A DNA stretch of 64,000 bases from Cycas panzhihuaensis (taxonomy: Eukaryota > Cycadophyta). Positions within the stretch are counted from its first letter, which is position 1. Each line of letters starts with the position of its first letter. Shown here piece after piece: positions 47,598 through 60,630 of this stretch. A model generated the notes under the pieces. That model was not told the DNA's origin and did not search any database. It was given only the letters and a program-made list of their open reading frames with translations. Both the position numbers and the translations under genes were made by a program. The DNA is taken from assembly GCA_023213395.1 (NCBI GenBank), contig CM041465.1, positions 39,129,741-39,193,740 on the forward strand. The letters run 5' to 3'.

Positions 47598-48229
47598 ATC
47601 CTGCTTTGAGACCTCTCACCCCCTTGACAATTGAGGGTCATCTCTTACTCCTTAAAGATGGTCCTTCTATCATCCCTTCCTTTAGAGTTTATTGATACCC
47701 TTGATCAATTTAAGATATAATCTCGCTTTCTCAAACCATCCTTCTTATGGGTCTTTTGACCCTCTTGTCGCTACCCAGATCGAGACCTCTTGTGTGACTA
47801 GCCTCTCTCTATTCCTCTTGCACACCTTTCTCCTTAACTTTCCACATAAGATATGTACTATACAACCCTTCCTGCCATTTACTCATAGGCATAACCTCTT
47901 CAAGTTACATCTTATCCTGACTATCATTTTTGACATGACACTCAGGACTAGGCTCCTTAACCCTGTGCTCCTCCTCCTCCTGCCCCTTGGGTAAATCCTT
48001 CTCCTTTCCTTCTTTAGAGAGGGTGTCCTCTTCCTCCTAGTTGATATTCTTATCTTCCCCCTTCAGCCCCATAACCTCAAGTAGTTTTTCTAGTCTAGAT
48101 TCCTGGGCCCTGCCTGTAACTTGCTCCCCTACTTCCTCTTCTGGGGCCAATAGATAATTACTCAAAGCCTCCTTCTCTCTAGCCCCCACCTTCTCCCTTA
48201 GCCATGATAAGGGAAAGTACCCAAAGCGT

Positions 48230-48965
48230 TTGCATCCAGAGTAACTAAAGTTGTCCAGCTCATCTGGTCATTTCCCCATCCTTCATATTCAATCCTCGCC
48301 AAGTCTGGGAGGCTTTTGTTGAATCTCACTAAGACACAAAATCTGGTATTTATTAGTCAGGTTCTATTCTTTGTTACTGAGTTAATGGCCAATAACAATC
48401 CTATTGTTCTTGTCACATCTTTTATAACTTCTAGATTCTAGAATTACAAGGGTAGCCTAGGCATCTAAACCCACACCCCTGCCTGCTTCACTGTTGGGAC
48501 TGATGGATCAAAGTTAAGATGCCACTTTTCTAGAGTGATTACCTTTCTACCTAACATCCAAGGGGATTTTAGAAGAATTCTTATCATATCTTCCTAATTT
48601 ACAAACCTAAATAGGACACATCCCTTTATCATAGCCATGAACTCCATTGGCTTCTTTATCCTCCACTTAATCAACATCCATTTTCTTCTCACATCAAGCC
48701 TTGGTTTGGGCCTTGAAAACCTTCCTACCAGGCTATTTTCCTAGTATTTATTCATCCTTTTAGTTAGGTCTTTTAGTACATGGATTTTAATTAAATGGTG
48801 TTGATAGATTGGGTTGATCTCGTGCGTATCTATCTCTCCAAGTTTTAAGGCATCTCGGTAGGATCTTCCCATAGGGGGAGCTTGAGTCTCATTTAAATGA
48901 TGCATTTCGTCCATTAAGAACAACTGATCAGAACAAAAAATTAGAGAGCTTCCAAGCTATCATAC
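48230..48965 (-). pseudogene. LINE ORF1 with DUF4283-type RNA-binding region
   Basis: A 60-codon open start (48923-48741: PPMGRSYRDALKLG) is followed, after a break, by a DUF4283-like region at about 48700-48240 (KKPMEFMAMIKGCVLFRFVN; ILLKSPWMLGRKVITLEKW; DLARIEYEGWGNDQMSW). In plant L1 elements this domain lies at the start of ORF1, usually followed by a zinc knuckle. Here the downstream part (48230-47700) is Glu/Lys-rich with no clear CCHC. Several stops replace Trp and Gln. Confidence 0.7.
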
Positions 48966-49404
48966 TACTCTACTAGCTCATTGAGACACCTTTGAGACAC
49001 TTACTTCTATCATATGTTTCCCTCCCAGGGGTGCAAGGTCTACACTTCTACTTAGTCACTTGTGATTTCTCCCTAATCCAAGCCCTTCCTTCTATTTTTA
49101 GGAGTTGGTTCTTGTCCCTCTCGGCTAGGAAAAGGACTACTTGTGATAGTTGACTCGAATAACTACTACATCTCCTCAAGAATCCTCTGATGAGATTTTT
49201 TCTACCATCTCTACCTTGAGACCCTTCTGTGCATCTCTACCTTGAGACCATTTACTAGGAGGGACGTCCCTCATAATCCACCTATATTAGGCCTCCCCAT
49301 GCCCATTCTCCCAGCTAATAATGCTCTAACCCTATCTGTGCTACCTCCACGTTGCGTAGCACCGCCACCAAAACCCTAACCAGAGCTCCTCATCTTAGAT
49401 AGAT

Positions 49405-50640
49405 GTTAAGTCAATATTTCTTAATGAATATATTGATGAAGAAATCTATGTTACTTAACCTTAAGGATTTGAAGTTAAACGATAAGAAAACATACTATGC
49501 AAGTAAAGAAAGCCTTGTATGGACTAAAATAAGCCCTAAGAGCATGGTATTTTAGGATTGATAAATATTTTTAAGATAAAGGATTTCTAAAAATTCTATT
49601 AGACTAAAATTTATATATCAATATTGAAAAAACTTAAATTTTGATAATTATACTTTATGTTGATGACCTCATCTACATAATAAATAGTGATGAAATATTT
49701 CAACAATTTAAGAAAAATATAAACTCAAAATTCAAAATGACATATTTGAGACAAATACATTATTTTCTTGGTATGAAAATTTGGCAAAGTGAAAGTGGTA
49801 TTTGTATATCATAAAGCAAATATACTATGGACATTCTAAAGAAATTCAATATGAGTGATTGTAAATTAAGTTCTAATATTTTTAAAATTGGGTTGAAGTT
49901 GAGTAAAAATGACGATTTTGTTTTAGTTGATTCTACATTATATCTTCAATTAATAAAAAATCTAACTTATTTAATAAATACTCAACTAGACATAGCATAT
50001 GTAGTAAATTTAACTTTAAGATTTATTTTACAACCCAAAGAAGAACATTAGAATATAACAAATAGAATTCTAAGATATATCAAAGGAAAACTAAATTATG
50101 GATTATAATATACTTCATCAAATACATGTAGATTAGTTGGTTATTTAGATGTAGATTAGGCAGATGATATTAAAGATAGGAAATCTATTTTAGGATATAT
50201 ATTCAATATTGTTTAACATCAATTACTTAGAACACAAAGAAACAACTAATAATTTCTCTATTTATAGCTAAAGTCAAGTATAAAGTGATTGAATCAACAA
50301 CACAATAAGCAATATGAATTAGAAGAATTTTAGAATACCTACATTAACCTCAAAATAAGCTAACAATTATCTACTATGATAATTAATGTATAATTTAAAT
50401 GACCAAGAATCTAGTTATGTATAGCAGAACAAAGCATAGTAAAATCAAGTATCATCATACTAAAGAATTAATCTAGCATTAACAAATTAAACTTTGATAT
50501 TTTAAGATAGAAGATCAAGTTACAGATATCCTCAACAAAGCATTGTCAAAGGTTAAGTATTCTCACATAGAATGTAATTAGTTAAGTAAAAGGTCATGTA
50601 TAATTGATTGACATAAAGGCCAAAATATTATTGGATGTAA
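49405..50640 (+). pseudogene. Copia RT (second half) and RNase H, continued after the LINE
   Basis: The frame resumes at the LINE target duplication with DVKSIFLNEYIDEEIYVT, then KPCMD (the LKKALYGLKQA block), LIIILYVDDLIYI-like text (about 49640-49680) and YFLGMKI. The open part 49827-50051 covers MDILKKFNMSDCKLSSNIFK and LTYLINTQLDIAYVV. RNase H follows to about 50560 (RLVGYLDVD, then ILTKAL-like ILNKALSKV). Stops are frequent. No 3' LTR of this element could be assigned before 51366. Confidence 0.8.
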
Positions 50641-51378
50641 GTGAGGTAAATTATTCTCACGGATGGCCATAACATGACTATATAAATATGTAATGGGTGA
50701 GATAGAATTAATATTAAAGATGTAAATAAAATGTTATAATGTTGTTCTACTAAGAGGTATCTCATAATACCAATATGTTCTTAGGCAACAATACTCTATG
50801 GATTAATTTTTTAACAACTAAGCGACTCCTTGATACACATGTGGGTGATTTTATGAACTCTGCTTGATGAACAAGGACTAGGTAAGGGCAATAAATGATC
50901 ACTCTTGTGCATTACTTCACAGTGAAAGTAAATGAATAAATGACATCTATACTAATAAATGGACATATCTATATGATGCCCAGTTTATGTTTATGCCATC
51001 TATGCTTAACATAAATGGGTATAATTTAGCCTTAGCATATGATTGCTCAAATCTTTTCCTACTTATAATGGTCTATGATCTTATCCTACAAGGATCTAAA
51101 TTTCACCAATATATCAACTCTTTGTCCAATATGCCTAAACTTCATTTTTAGCTTTAAATCAACCTATATATTAGCTCCTAATACTAACTGATGCTAGCTT
51201 AATCAATACATACATAGATCATTCTAGAACAATGAAGATTATTACCATGTGTAAATGGTTTCTTCCTTCTTTATCAATTGTCAACCTATTTTTACTGTAC
51301 AACTCTATTCAATGTCTCACCAAGACCTCCCTTCACCTATGCTTTAAGATATTTTCCTTTACCTTAGCTTTGATACCA

Positions 51379-51865
51379 TGTTAAATGTTTTGTAGAAACT
51401 TATATGGAAGTGTATAATCAAGTAAAATATAATATAATCATATGATCAATCAAGTATATCATGAACATAATAAATAAAAAAGATAAAGGCATAAGAGTTA
51501 ATAAAACATATAATATATATACACTATGTTTAATGTAGAAAATCCATGAATGAGAAAAACCAGAAAAAACACCTTCAAATGTTTATAAGATCTTATATTA
51601 AGAAGAATAATCAAATATTTATATGATGAGCCATCCTATCCTCATACGAATGATTGGGTGATCTAATTTTCTTTATATTAAACATTACCCTTATATAGAT
51701 ATGTCACCTTATTAACATCCAATTATATTTTATCATTACATCAACCTATTTGATCATGTGTGTGGAACCTTTTCACATCAACTGATAATAACATTAATCA
51801 CTTAACTAATAGTTAAATATTACTCATCAATAATTATGAATACAATTATTCTAATGCTTCTAATA
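51379..51865 (-). repeat. 5' LTR of the AAATC-flanked element
   Basis: Partner of 36880-37345. It starts TGTTAAATGTTTTG next to the primer-binding site at 51367-51378. The far end has mutated from TAACA to TAATA. AAATC follows at 51866-51870. The leader side, 50650-51366, is AT-rich with no protein recognised. Confidence 0.8.
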
Positions 51866-51925
51866 AAATCTTTGGTTTTCTAGCTTAATAAAAATGAAAA
51901 TAAATTACATGAAAATGTAGCATAT

Positions 51926-52765
51926 TGTTAATGTTTTTGAAATGACTTATATAAAAGTGTATAATTAAATAGGAGAAAATATAATCACATGATCAATTAA
52001 GCATATAGTGAATAATAAATAAATAAGGATAAGGGAAAATAGTCAATTATGTAAATACTATATATAAGACCATGCTTAACATGAAAAACCTATAAATAGA
52101 AAAAAAACTCCTCCAAATGTATATGAGATCTCATATTAAGAAACATAACTAAATAATTCATATAGTAAGTCATCCTAGCCTTACAAGGAGTACTCAGTGA
52201 TCTAATTTTCATTAGAATATATATTGCCCTTATATAGATGCATCACTTCATCATTATCCAATCATTTTTTACTATTGTAATAACTAATCTGATGATGTAA
52301 ATAGGAACCTTTCATATTAATCAATTATCACTAGGCTATTAATTAAATATTATATCAATAATTATAAAATTCATATTCTAACACTCCTCTTTAATGTTTA
52401 ATTTCTGAATCTTCACGTCTTTATGCTAAATCACCTACTTATCTATATTTTCATTTCACCTATCACTAATAAGTATCAATCATTACATATGTCTTCATTA
52501 TGCTTGTCTCTTATAAGCAAACCTTATCATATCATCAATGTATCATATTATTACTCACCATCTATAAATCCATCAATCAATCAAATATAACTTATGACTC
52601 CTAACTCATCATGATATATGAAAAATTTTCTCAATAGCTTTATATCTTTCACTTCTAAGCTATAAAAAAAACTCAACTCAATATTAAACTAATTCAATGA
52701 TATCTATATAAAATAATAATAATCTACAAAATGCATGGGTAACTAATCATTGTAATCAGTGTAAT
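51926..52765 (-). repeat. Second copy of the AAATC-type family: 3' LTR and adjoining interior
   Basis: LTR 51926-52383 aligns with 36880-37345. The polypurine tract complement (CTCCTCTTTAAT) is at 52384-52395. The interior from 52396 to about 52765 aligns with 37358-37800 and is then interrupted by the plus-strand element that follows. Confidence 0.7.
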
Positions 52766-52779
52766 TAGGTAGTGTCTTT

Positions 52780-55700
52780 TTCTATCATTTATTTATATAA
52801 CCAAATAATTAGGTGATTTCATCATTGTTTTGTTAAAAGACTTAAGAGATATTATAAGTTATCTATGAGGTGATTGTTTATATAAATATGTATACACACC
52901 ACTTAAACTTTTGAGAAAGGAGGATTAATCTAGAGATGCAATTCGTCTGATATCATCTAAGGGAATTACTAACTTTAACCTTCTCCTATTATTTTTTTCA
53001 CACTAAGTTTTCCATATATAAATCTATTATATCTTGTGATACATACTCATTGATGCTTTATGATGATTATTATATACTTGTTGATATATTCATTACTTTA
53101 AGTTTATAATATTACTTTATATATTGATCATACATTACATGAATTATGTACATTCCTTATGATCTATTTAATATATTGATATGCTTCTATTATGCATAAT
53201 AAATATGTTATAATAAGGTATTAGTAAATTAAAATTTCTAATATGGTATGAAATCTATAATGAGAACTTGGTTATTAGCCATATTGTGAAAGATTTTATA
53301 CAAATATATTGAAGCCTATTTAAGCCAGTTGACGAGTAAGTTAAGTTAGTGATAAAACTAGTTATAACTATAGTATGAACTAGTACAAGTGCTAGTTTTG
53401 AGGAACGCTTTAATGAGTAAAAACTCTAGCTATACTAATGAAATGTAACCATGATTCTAAGGCATGATGAAGATGATGTAGTGCTACATATAAATATTGA
53501 AAGTTGTAAACTAATAGGTATGCAATTTTTTGCTTAATATGGATATTTATTTAGCATGTTGGTATTATGTGTATATAATAATATGATGGGATATTTAGCC
53601 TTAATAACAATCTGTTGATTTAATTACTAGTAATTACTATTTAGTGAGATATCTAGTCCCATTAAATTTCACTCACCTCTATAGGGAGTAGCCTATATTA
53701 GTAAATGTAACTGACAATAATTCTCCTCATCATGTCATATTTGATAGACTGGATACATATCTATCTATCTATCTATATATGTATGTATGTATATATGTAT
53801 GTATGTATGCATGTATGTATATATATATGCATGTATGTATGTATGTATATACATAAAGCATGTAGGTTTGATTGAGTCTATCGAATACAATGTAATGAGG
53901 AGAATTACTGCTAGTTATATTCACTAATATAGGCTACCCCATATAGAGGTGACTAAAATTTAATGGGACTAGATATCTCACTAAATAGTAATTACTAGCA
54001 ACTAGATAAATAGATTGTTATTAAGGACCCGTTTCCCATCAATATGTAAAATAGGTAGTAGGCCTATATGGTGATGATATGTAGTACAAGGTATATTGAT
54101 AGTAAAATAAATGAATGTTATATAACAAGTTATTGAAGAGGCATGTTGGTAACAAATGTATAACAAGTATATTAAAATGCTAAAACTAGGGTTTCAAAAC
54201 ACCAATTTATAATAGAAATTTAATGCTATTATGGTAACATATGAAGTAGATATATTTTAGGCATGAATAAGGATTTTGATGCTTGAATATATAAATATAA
54301 GATTGGTTTAGTGGGCATGTAAAAAGGATTTAATACTATAATTTTATTACTCTATTATATTATTGAGAATTCTAAACAAGGTTTGATAATGAAAATATGG
54401 TATTGTTTATAGATATTAAAAGAAGGGTGTCTAGCTGAGTTCATGAGAAAAGGGTTAAATCCATTATGCAATTTGTAAGCTACAAGATGTAGGCTTGTAA
54501 GACATTCTTATTTGTAACTATCCATGATCTATGAGAGATTTTGTCTACCATTATTAACTCTACATGAAGATTTTAAAGCTACCTCTATGGAAGAGTCATA
54601 GGGATATACCCTGTAATATTTATTACCATTCATTGCCATATGTTATAATCCCTATAAAGCAACCTCACATTAGTCATTTTCTTCATTTATTTATTAGATC
54701 CATGGAGATCTCATCATGAATCAAAGAATTCCTCCATTAATTTATTTTACTAGAGATTGATTTATAGATTTTGATTACTTTATGAGTTATAGGTTATCAC
54801 GAAGCAAGTTAAAATTTGATCTTTGATATAAAAATTTACCTATGGTTTTATAAATTTAATTAGATTAGATAATTTTATGAAGTTTACCCTTAATCCCCTT
54901 AGCTGATAATCGTGAGTCATATGGACATCATTATGCAACCATAGCCCAGAGTTAAAAGGGGCTAAAGATATTTTCTAAAGGGGTATTTATTTTTATATGA
55001 CATAGATAATTTTTTTAACATAACATTTCATCTAAAAGTCCAAATTTTGAGTTGTATATTTCATTGAAAAGAGAACTTTAAGATGATTGAAATGATTGGT
55101 CACAAGACATATTTCAAAGATAAAAAGATAGAGATTTTAATAGGTAAATTTTAATAAAATAGTTTTAACTTCATAAAAGTTACATTTATTAAATAATTTA
55201 AGATATATTTTAGCATATTTTAATGTTCTTAAAGGCTCTTAAGATCATGATGATGAGATTGATGATAGATGAAGAAATAAACAATAAGTTTAGTTTAAAA
55301 TTAAACATATAAAGGCTTATCTATGATATTTTAAGTCTTACAACTAATGAAAGATTCATGATGTGGAAAATATTTAATAAAAATTTGATGTGGGGTTTTT
55401 ATACATGCTGGACATAATGAAAATTCCCCTTAACATTTATTACATTTAGTTTAGTGGTGTATAACACTAATCAAATGCAATGATCACCTAATTTATTATT
55501 GATTACATAATGATGACATCACCTAATTTATATTGATGAAGGGCCCTTTATTTATAGTTAGAGAGTTGATGTTATTACCTACTTATTTATGAGACATGGA
55601 GAAGAAGTCTCATATGTTGATTACTTGGTACCAAAATCAGTTATTAAAGAGTCCAACTGATATCATATATGCTTTTGTTAGTGAGAAATTTGAATTGCCA

Positions 55701-57066
55701 TCTATGACAAGAGGCACATGAAGATACTATTTATATTACCTTGTTATAGTTGACTTATTTTTACCAAGTGGAATTCCTTATTCTTGAGATTAATATATTT
55801 AAATTATTAATCATTGGTAAATGAAATTTATTAGTTTCCAAAAGAAAATTACAGAAGATGTATGATAAAATTTTCTCATATGCAAGAGGCAAGATAAATT
55901 ATGTTACTCTTATATAATATATAATAAGTGTTGTTACTCTTATATGTAAGAGAAAAGTTATTTATGTTACTCTTAGATAATATATTAGCTTAATAACTAG
56001 TGTTATTTTTTATATTTACTATATCTACTAATGAATCACATACAAGAAATATATACTAGAGAACTAGCGATTACAATGACTAGAAACCTATGCATTTTGA
56101 TAGATGGTTATTTTATATGCATATTAATAATCATTTTATTCATGAGACTCTAATGAGATGATAGATTGACATGTTGATTGATTGTAACTTTACAAATGGA
56201 GATATGAAGATGTTGAATAAAAAACTTTACATAAATATAGTAAGTGAGAGTTATGAATTGAGATTATTTTTTGATTGATTAATGATTGGTTTACAGGTAT
56301 TTTACAAGTGGATAATCATGGTTGGTCACTAATAATCACAATTTACTATAGATGATTACAAGTTAATTTCTTATAGGAGATAAGCATGATGTTGACATAT
56401 TTATAACTTACAAATGATATAACTTAATTTAGCTTGATACATATATAATATAAGTTTATAGATTCTAGTATACGAGCATAGAGAAATTAAGACTAAGATT
56501 GAAGATTTGAAGATTAAAAATTTAAAGACATAAAACATTAAGAGGAAGTATTGGAATATGTAACTATTTTCACATATATAATGTTTAATATATTATTATA
56601 GTCTTACATAAAATTTTACTCACAAAAGCATTGATAGATGTGACATGCATACATATTCATATACACATCTTATTAGATGATGAAAAAGCTCAAGAGATAT
56701 TATAATTTATTCATGAGGTGACTATTTATATAAATATATACACTTACCACTTAGAAACTTGAGAAAGGTAGATTGATCTAGAGATATATTTCATTTGATA
56801 TCATAAAGAGGAGGTCCTAACTCCAATCTTCTCCCATGGATTTTCCATATATAAATCTATTGTCTCTTGTGGTACATACTTATTAATGCTTAATACATAC
56901 TTCTTGGTATATTTATTACTTTAAATTTATAATATTACTTTATATGTTGATCATACATTATATGAATTATATACATTCCTTATGATCTATTTGATACATT
57001 GATATGCTTTTGCTACGCATAATAAATACATTCTAATAAGCTATTAGTAAATTAAAAATCCTAATA
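52780..57066 (+). mobile_element. Non-coding plus-strand LTR element
   Basis: Direct repeats at about 52780-53243 and 56549-57066 share long blocks ('gagatattataa', 'ctttatatgttgatcatacatta' and variants, 'ccttatgatctatt'). The first is followed by TGGTATGAAATC (53244-53255), a decayed primer-binding site. The second is preceded by AGAGGAAG (56541-56548), a polypurine tract. The 3.3-kb interior has no open frame with known motifs, and its last 500 bases match, inverted, the interior 3' end of the AAATC-flanked family. It looks like a non-autonomous relative. The first LTR is shortened at its outer end. Confidence 0.6.
53585..54040. repeat. Foldback element with microsatellite loop
   Basis: Two arms of about 166 bp (53585-53750 and 53875-54040) are inverted copies of each other, with blocks such as 'agtgagatatctagtcccat' paired with 'atgggactagatatctcact'. 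The outer ends pair as GATGGGA with TCCCATC. The loop (53751-53874) is mostly a (GATA)n and (TATG)n tetranucleotide array, about 53757-53860. No coding capacity is seen, so it could be a MITE or foldback transposon. Confidence 0.75.
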
Positions 57067-57290
57067 AAATTTTCTAAAATAACTTATGTAGAAGTGTGTA
57101 ATTAAGTAGAAATAAATATAATCACATGATTAATAAAGCATATAATAATAAAAAAAAAAAAGAATAAGGGCAAAGAGTCAATTATGTAAACATTATATAT
57201 AACATCACGTTTAATGTGGAAAACCCATGAATGGAAAAGAACATCTCCAAATATATATAAGAACCTATATTAAGAAAGATAACCCTATTT
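57067..57290 (-). repeat. LTR fragment of the AAATC-type family
   Basis: It aligns with the first 220 bases of 51926-52383 ('gtgtgtaattaagtag', 'atcacatgatta', 'aatgtggaaaaccc'). It may be the remains of the 5' LTR of the copy whose 3' LTR is at 51926, separated from it by the plus-strand element. Confidence 0.55.
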
Positions 57291-58560
57291 AAATTGGTCA
57301 TTGGACTCTATTTAATATCATTCTAAATATATACCAAACATTTAAACTTATTCATTTTTGTTCTCTTCATTTGATTGGTCTATTGGTGTGATAAGACTAT
57401 GGTGATCCTACATCCTTTTAAGATTATCCTGCATGCTTGCTTTTACATGAATGATCTACTGCCACTATGTGTACTTAATTGTCCATTCTTATTAGGATAC
57501 CTACTTCATCTATCTATTTTTATTTTGGAGTTGATCATCCTGTGGTGTTAAGATGCCCTTGCACTACCATGTGCCTAACTTATGAAAAGCCTATACCTCT
57601 TACTATGGCATGCTAAATTCTAGCCACCCATGCCTCTTACTATATGTCTATGGGAAGAAGATAACCCTATGTCCTCATGAGATTGGCCATCTATTCATCT
57701 GAAGCACCATCTATCTGCTGCTTGATCTTTTATGACCTTAGTCAATATTCATTGTCTAAAGGGTAGAGCTCTCTACATCAAGCTACATCGCTTAAATTAC
57801 TTATCTTTATTAGCACTTATTCATTGAGTTGATAAGTAGTAGTCCTTGAGCCAACCTCAAGATTGCATGAAGAATCCTTTGTAAAAAAGGAAGCTTTGAA
57901 CTCCTCCAAAATTTTGATCACTCAATTAAGTATAAAAACCTTCATCAATTAACTGTAAAATATTGTACTACCTTAAGATAGCTCAACTGAGCAACTTCCT
58001 TTAATTGATTCAAGACTTTAATCAAGATTTTTCATTAATTTTTTCAAAATTAGTTAGAGGTACAACCTAAAGTGTGACCAATTATGACTAAGTCATAGTT
58101 CGACAACCTAAGTATGATGAGGTATAACCTAGAGTACAACCAGATTACAATTCGATAACTCGAGTATGATAGGTATAACTTGGAGTGCGACCAGAAGACT
58201 ACAAATATATTTCTTTTTTGGGGAGGGCCTATTTTCTACCTTTTACTAATAGTGTCTTCCTTAGTTAGTACTTTGCATCCTTCTGTTATACTTTTATTAT
58301 TTATTTATTGCCTTTTTAAAAATTATTTCCTTTATTAAATTTATAAAAACTCATTTTCTTACCTTTAGGAGGAATTTGAACTTGAAACATTAAATAAGAT
58401 AATCTCCAAATTGAATTATTTAAATTACCAATCTTATAGAGGGAATGATTAGAACTGATGAAGTAATCACTCTCATATATACAAGTTACATTCATCTAGA
58501 TAAGTAGCCTAAATGACAACTTACTATTAGATGTATCAAGTGATATATTGAGATGTGAAA
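57291..58560. other. Unassigned stretch, with a degenerate 50-bp tandem repeat
   Basis: No protein is recognised. At about 58050-58200 three imperfect units of about 50 bases follow each other ('gaggtacaacctaaagtg', 'gaggtataacctagagta', 'aggtataacttggagtg'). The stretch lies upstream of a copia leader and may be part of it. Confidence 0.4.
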
Positions 58561-58579
58561 CCCATTCTTTTTAGTATTC

Positions 58580-58860
58580 AAAAACTAAACTAGACCTAGA
58601 GGGGGTGAGTGCCTTAGTTTTAGTCCTTCACTAGATCTATCATTTGGGATAAATCTTGTGTAGGTGGATTCACAACATAAAGAGGGTAACCAAGCCTTCT
58701 ATCCTCATGTATCGAGGTATATTGAGTTTAACTTACTCACATACTGACATATATAGAGTCCATGAACTACTATTTATAAGTAGGTACCACTACAAAGAAT
58801 AATAACCAAGGGCTTCCTTAGAGATATTGAAACTTAGTATTTTAGCTTGGTAGCCCACTA
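58580..58860 (+). promoter_or_regulatory. Conserved copia leader block (second copy)
   Basis: It reads 'ctagacctagagggggtgag' then 'tgccttagttt', with GTGAGT at 58605-58610. It aligns in order with 21575-21290 on the minus strand, through 'cctatcctcatgtatcgaggtata' (spacing similar) to a 'gaaacttagta' block near 58828. Non-coding conservation between copies of different age suggests a role in the leader. Confidence 0.5.
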
Positions 58861-58959
58861 GGTAGATATTACACAATGACAATAAAAGTGCTTATTTTAA
58901 ATATAATTAAAATATTTAGGAGTAATAATTTTTTGGCTTAGAAGAAATAAGTCAAACAC

Positions 58960-60625
58960 CTTTTAACTATAAATGAGTTTTGGGCTTATGTATTAGGTGG
59001 CATACCTAAACTTGTTGCCACACCTAACCCAACCAATCCAAATAATGAGATCCCTCTAGACCTTATTGCCCTTGCTACTTATAGAGCCAAAGATAATTTT
59101 ACTCTATCCATCCTACACTTAGTTGTAGAGTATAATGCAAACCAAAACATTGAAATAACAGATATATATCATGAGACATGAAACATCATATATTTACTTT
59201 ATGTGTGAAAAGAAAACTCAAGAGCTATCATGCTAAAAGCATGCTTGTATTCCATACCTTTTACCGGCTCCATTCCTTATTACATTATTGAAGTTAAAGT
59301 CATTAGGAATTTAACTTATCACTCTAGGAGCTTCTCCTTCTAAAAATGACCTTATTTCGAGTGTAATTAATGTTCTTCTTGGCATGTACAACAACTTTAT
59401 ATCTTGTTTATCAAATGGATTTACTACCATGGACTTTAATACCCTAGAAGGACTATTACTAAAGAAAGAAGGTATCTTGAACTAACAAGGAACAACATCT
59501 TCTTTTAACATTACTCCTACATTTATAATTAGAAACTGAGGGGGGAAATAACCTATTCAATAACATCTTGCCTAGCAATTTGGTTCTTTAGATTTTAATC
59601 AACCAATATAATATACCATAATCCAACATACAAAACAAAATGTTACCTACTTCTACTATGGTAAATATGGGCATATTATCACTGATTATAGAAAGAGACA
59701 ATTCAATTTTCAACTTTTACAGACAAACCTTGGACAATAAGGAAGCTATAATCAATGTCAAAACCAATGTCACAATAACATATGTGGTTAATAAAATTGG
59801 TAATTGTAGAACTAAAATCAACCAAGGAATCAAAACTAGGGCTATAATAGAAATTTATAGCAAAGAGGCCATGTGACTAATACCCAAAACTTGTTCTATG
59901 CCACTTTATCTTCTCATCATTCAAATAACTCCAAGTTGATAGATTCTAGTACTACTTATTATATGATAAGTACTGAAGAACTTTTAAAAGACACCAATCT
60001 TATTTAAGAATAGACAATAGCATTTGCAGATGATATTATATATTATGTGGCTAAGATTAGGAAAGTTCTAATAGCCTTAAGTAATTTAAACATAGGTCGC
60101 CATATCAAATAGAACCTACTTTTTGTCAGCTAAATTGATAAGTAAAACTTTGATATACTCTTCATCTAGGGAACTTGTACCATTTTAGATCACTTAATTA
60201 GATAAATAGTGGCTACAAGACGTGATGGTAATGGTTAATACGAGCTTGATGGTATTTTACTTTTATATACACATAATTAAAATCTAAGTGTCATTGTGCA
60301 TCCTACATCGGTAGATAAAGGAAAGTAAATTGTTATAGAAGATCCACCTATTTATATGCAACCTAAATCTTCACACATGTAAGTTGAATCTTCACATACT
60401 AAAGAGAAACCTATTCACGAGTGTACCAAGGATTAGTTATAACAACACCTTGGTCTTATAAATATGCAAAGTCTTAACCTCATGTTTAGACTTCATATGG
60501 TACATGGGCTACTAAACATTAAATAATATAAAAGTTTTTGTGAAGCTTATATTATTGGAAAACAACAAAGAGAACCGTTTAATTTAAAAAAATCTTTACA
60601 ATTAATTAAACCATTGGGCATAGTT
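58960..60625 (+). pseudogene. Copia gag, protease and start of integrase
   Basis: Gag begins about 58970 and reads WAYVLGGIPKLVATPNPTNP, then LATYRAKDNFTLSILHLVVE and ITDIYHET (58980-59180). A Gln-rich stretch with an apparent zinc-knuckle remnant lies near 59640-59880. A protease-like IDSSTTYYMIS with a changed active site is at about 59938-59970. The region before integrase has a YIIGKQQREPF block with LKKSLQLIKPLGIVF at about 60548-60628, where a LINE tail interrupts. Stops are frequent. Confidence 0.65.
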
Positions 60626-60630
60626 TTTAT

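Larger units (their letters stand above)
43201..49405 (-). mobile_element. Near full-length L1-type LINE with 11-bp target duplication
   Basis: The element is 43212-49394. It is flanked by TTAGATGGATG (43201-43211) and TTAGATAGATG (49395-49405), one mismatch apart. The host copia RT reads on across the gap. On the minus strand it runs from GATGAGGAGCTCTGG at 49394 through ORF1 and ORF2 to CACCATATCC followed by a poly(A) tail (poly-T at 43213-43223 on the plus strand). At 6.2 kb it appears complete at the 5' end, which is uncommon for LINEs. Confidence 0.9.
36875..51870 (-). mobile_element. Copia-like LTR element with AAATC target duplication
   Basis: The two LTRs are 36880-37345 and 51379-51865, in the same orientation. 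Exact AAATC duplications sit at 36875-36879 and 51866-51870. A primer-binding site (minus-strand TGGTATCAAAGC) lies at 51378-51367, and a polypurine tract (minus-strand ATTAAGGGGGAG) at 37357-37346. About 10 kb of the interior is later insertions. The remaining interior (37358-39200 and about 50650-51366) has no clear coding domain, so this may be a non-autonomous family. Three further partial copies lie at 51926-52765, 56000-57066 (opposite strand) and 57067-57290. Confidence 0.75.
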
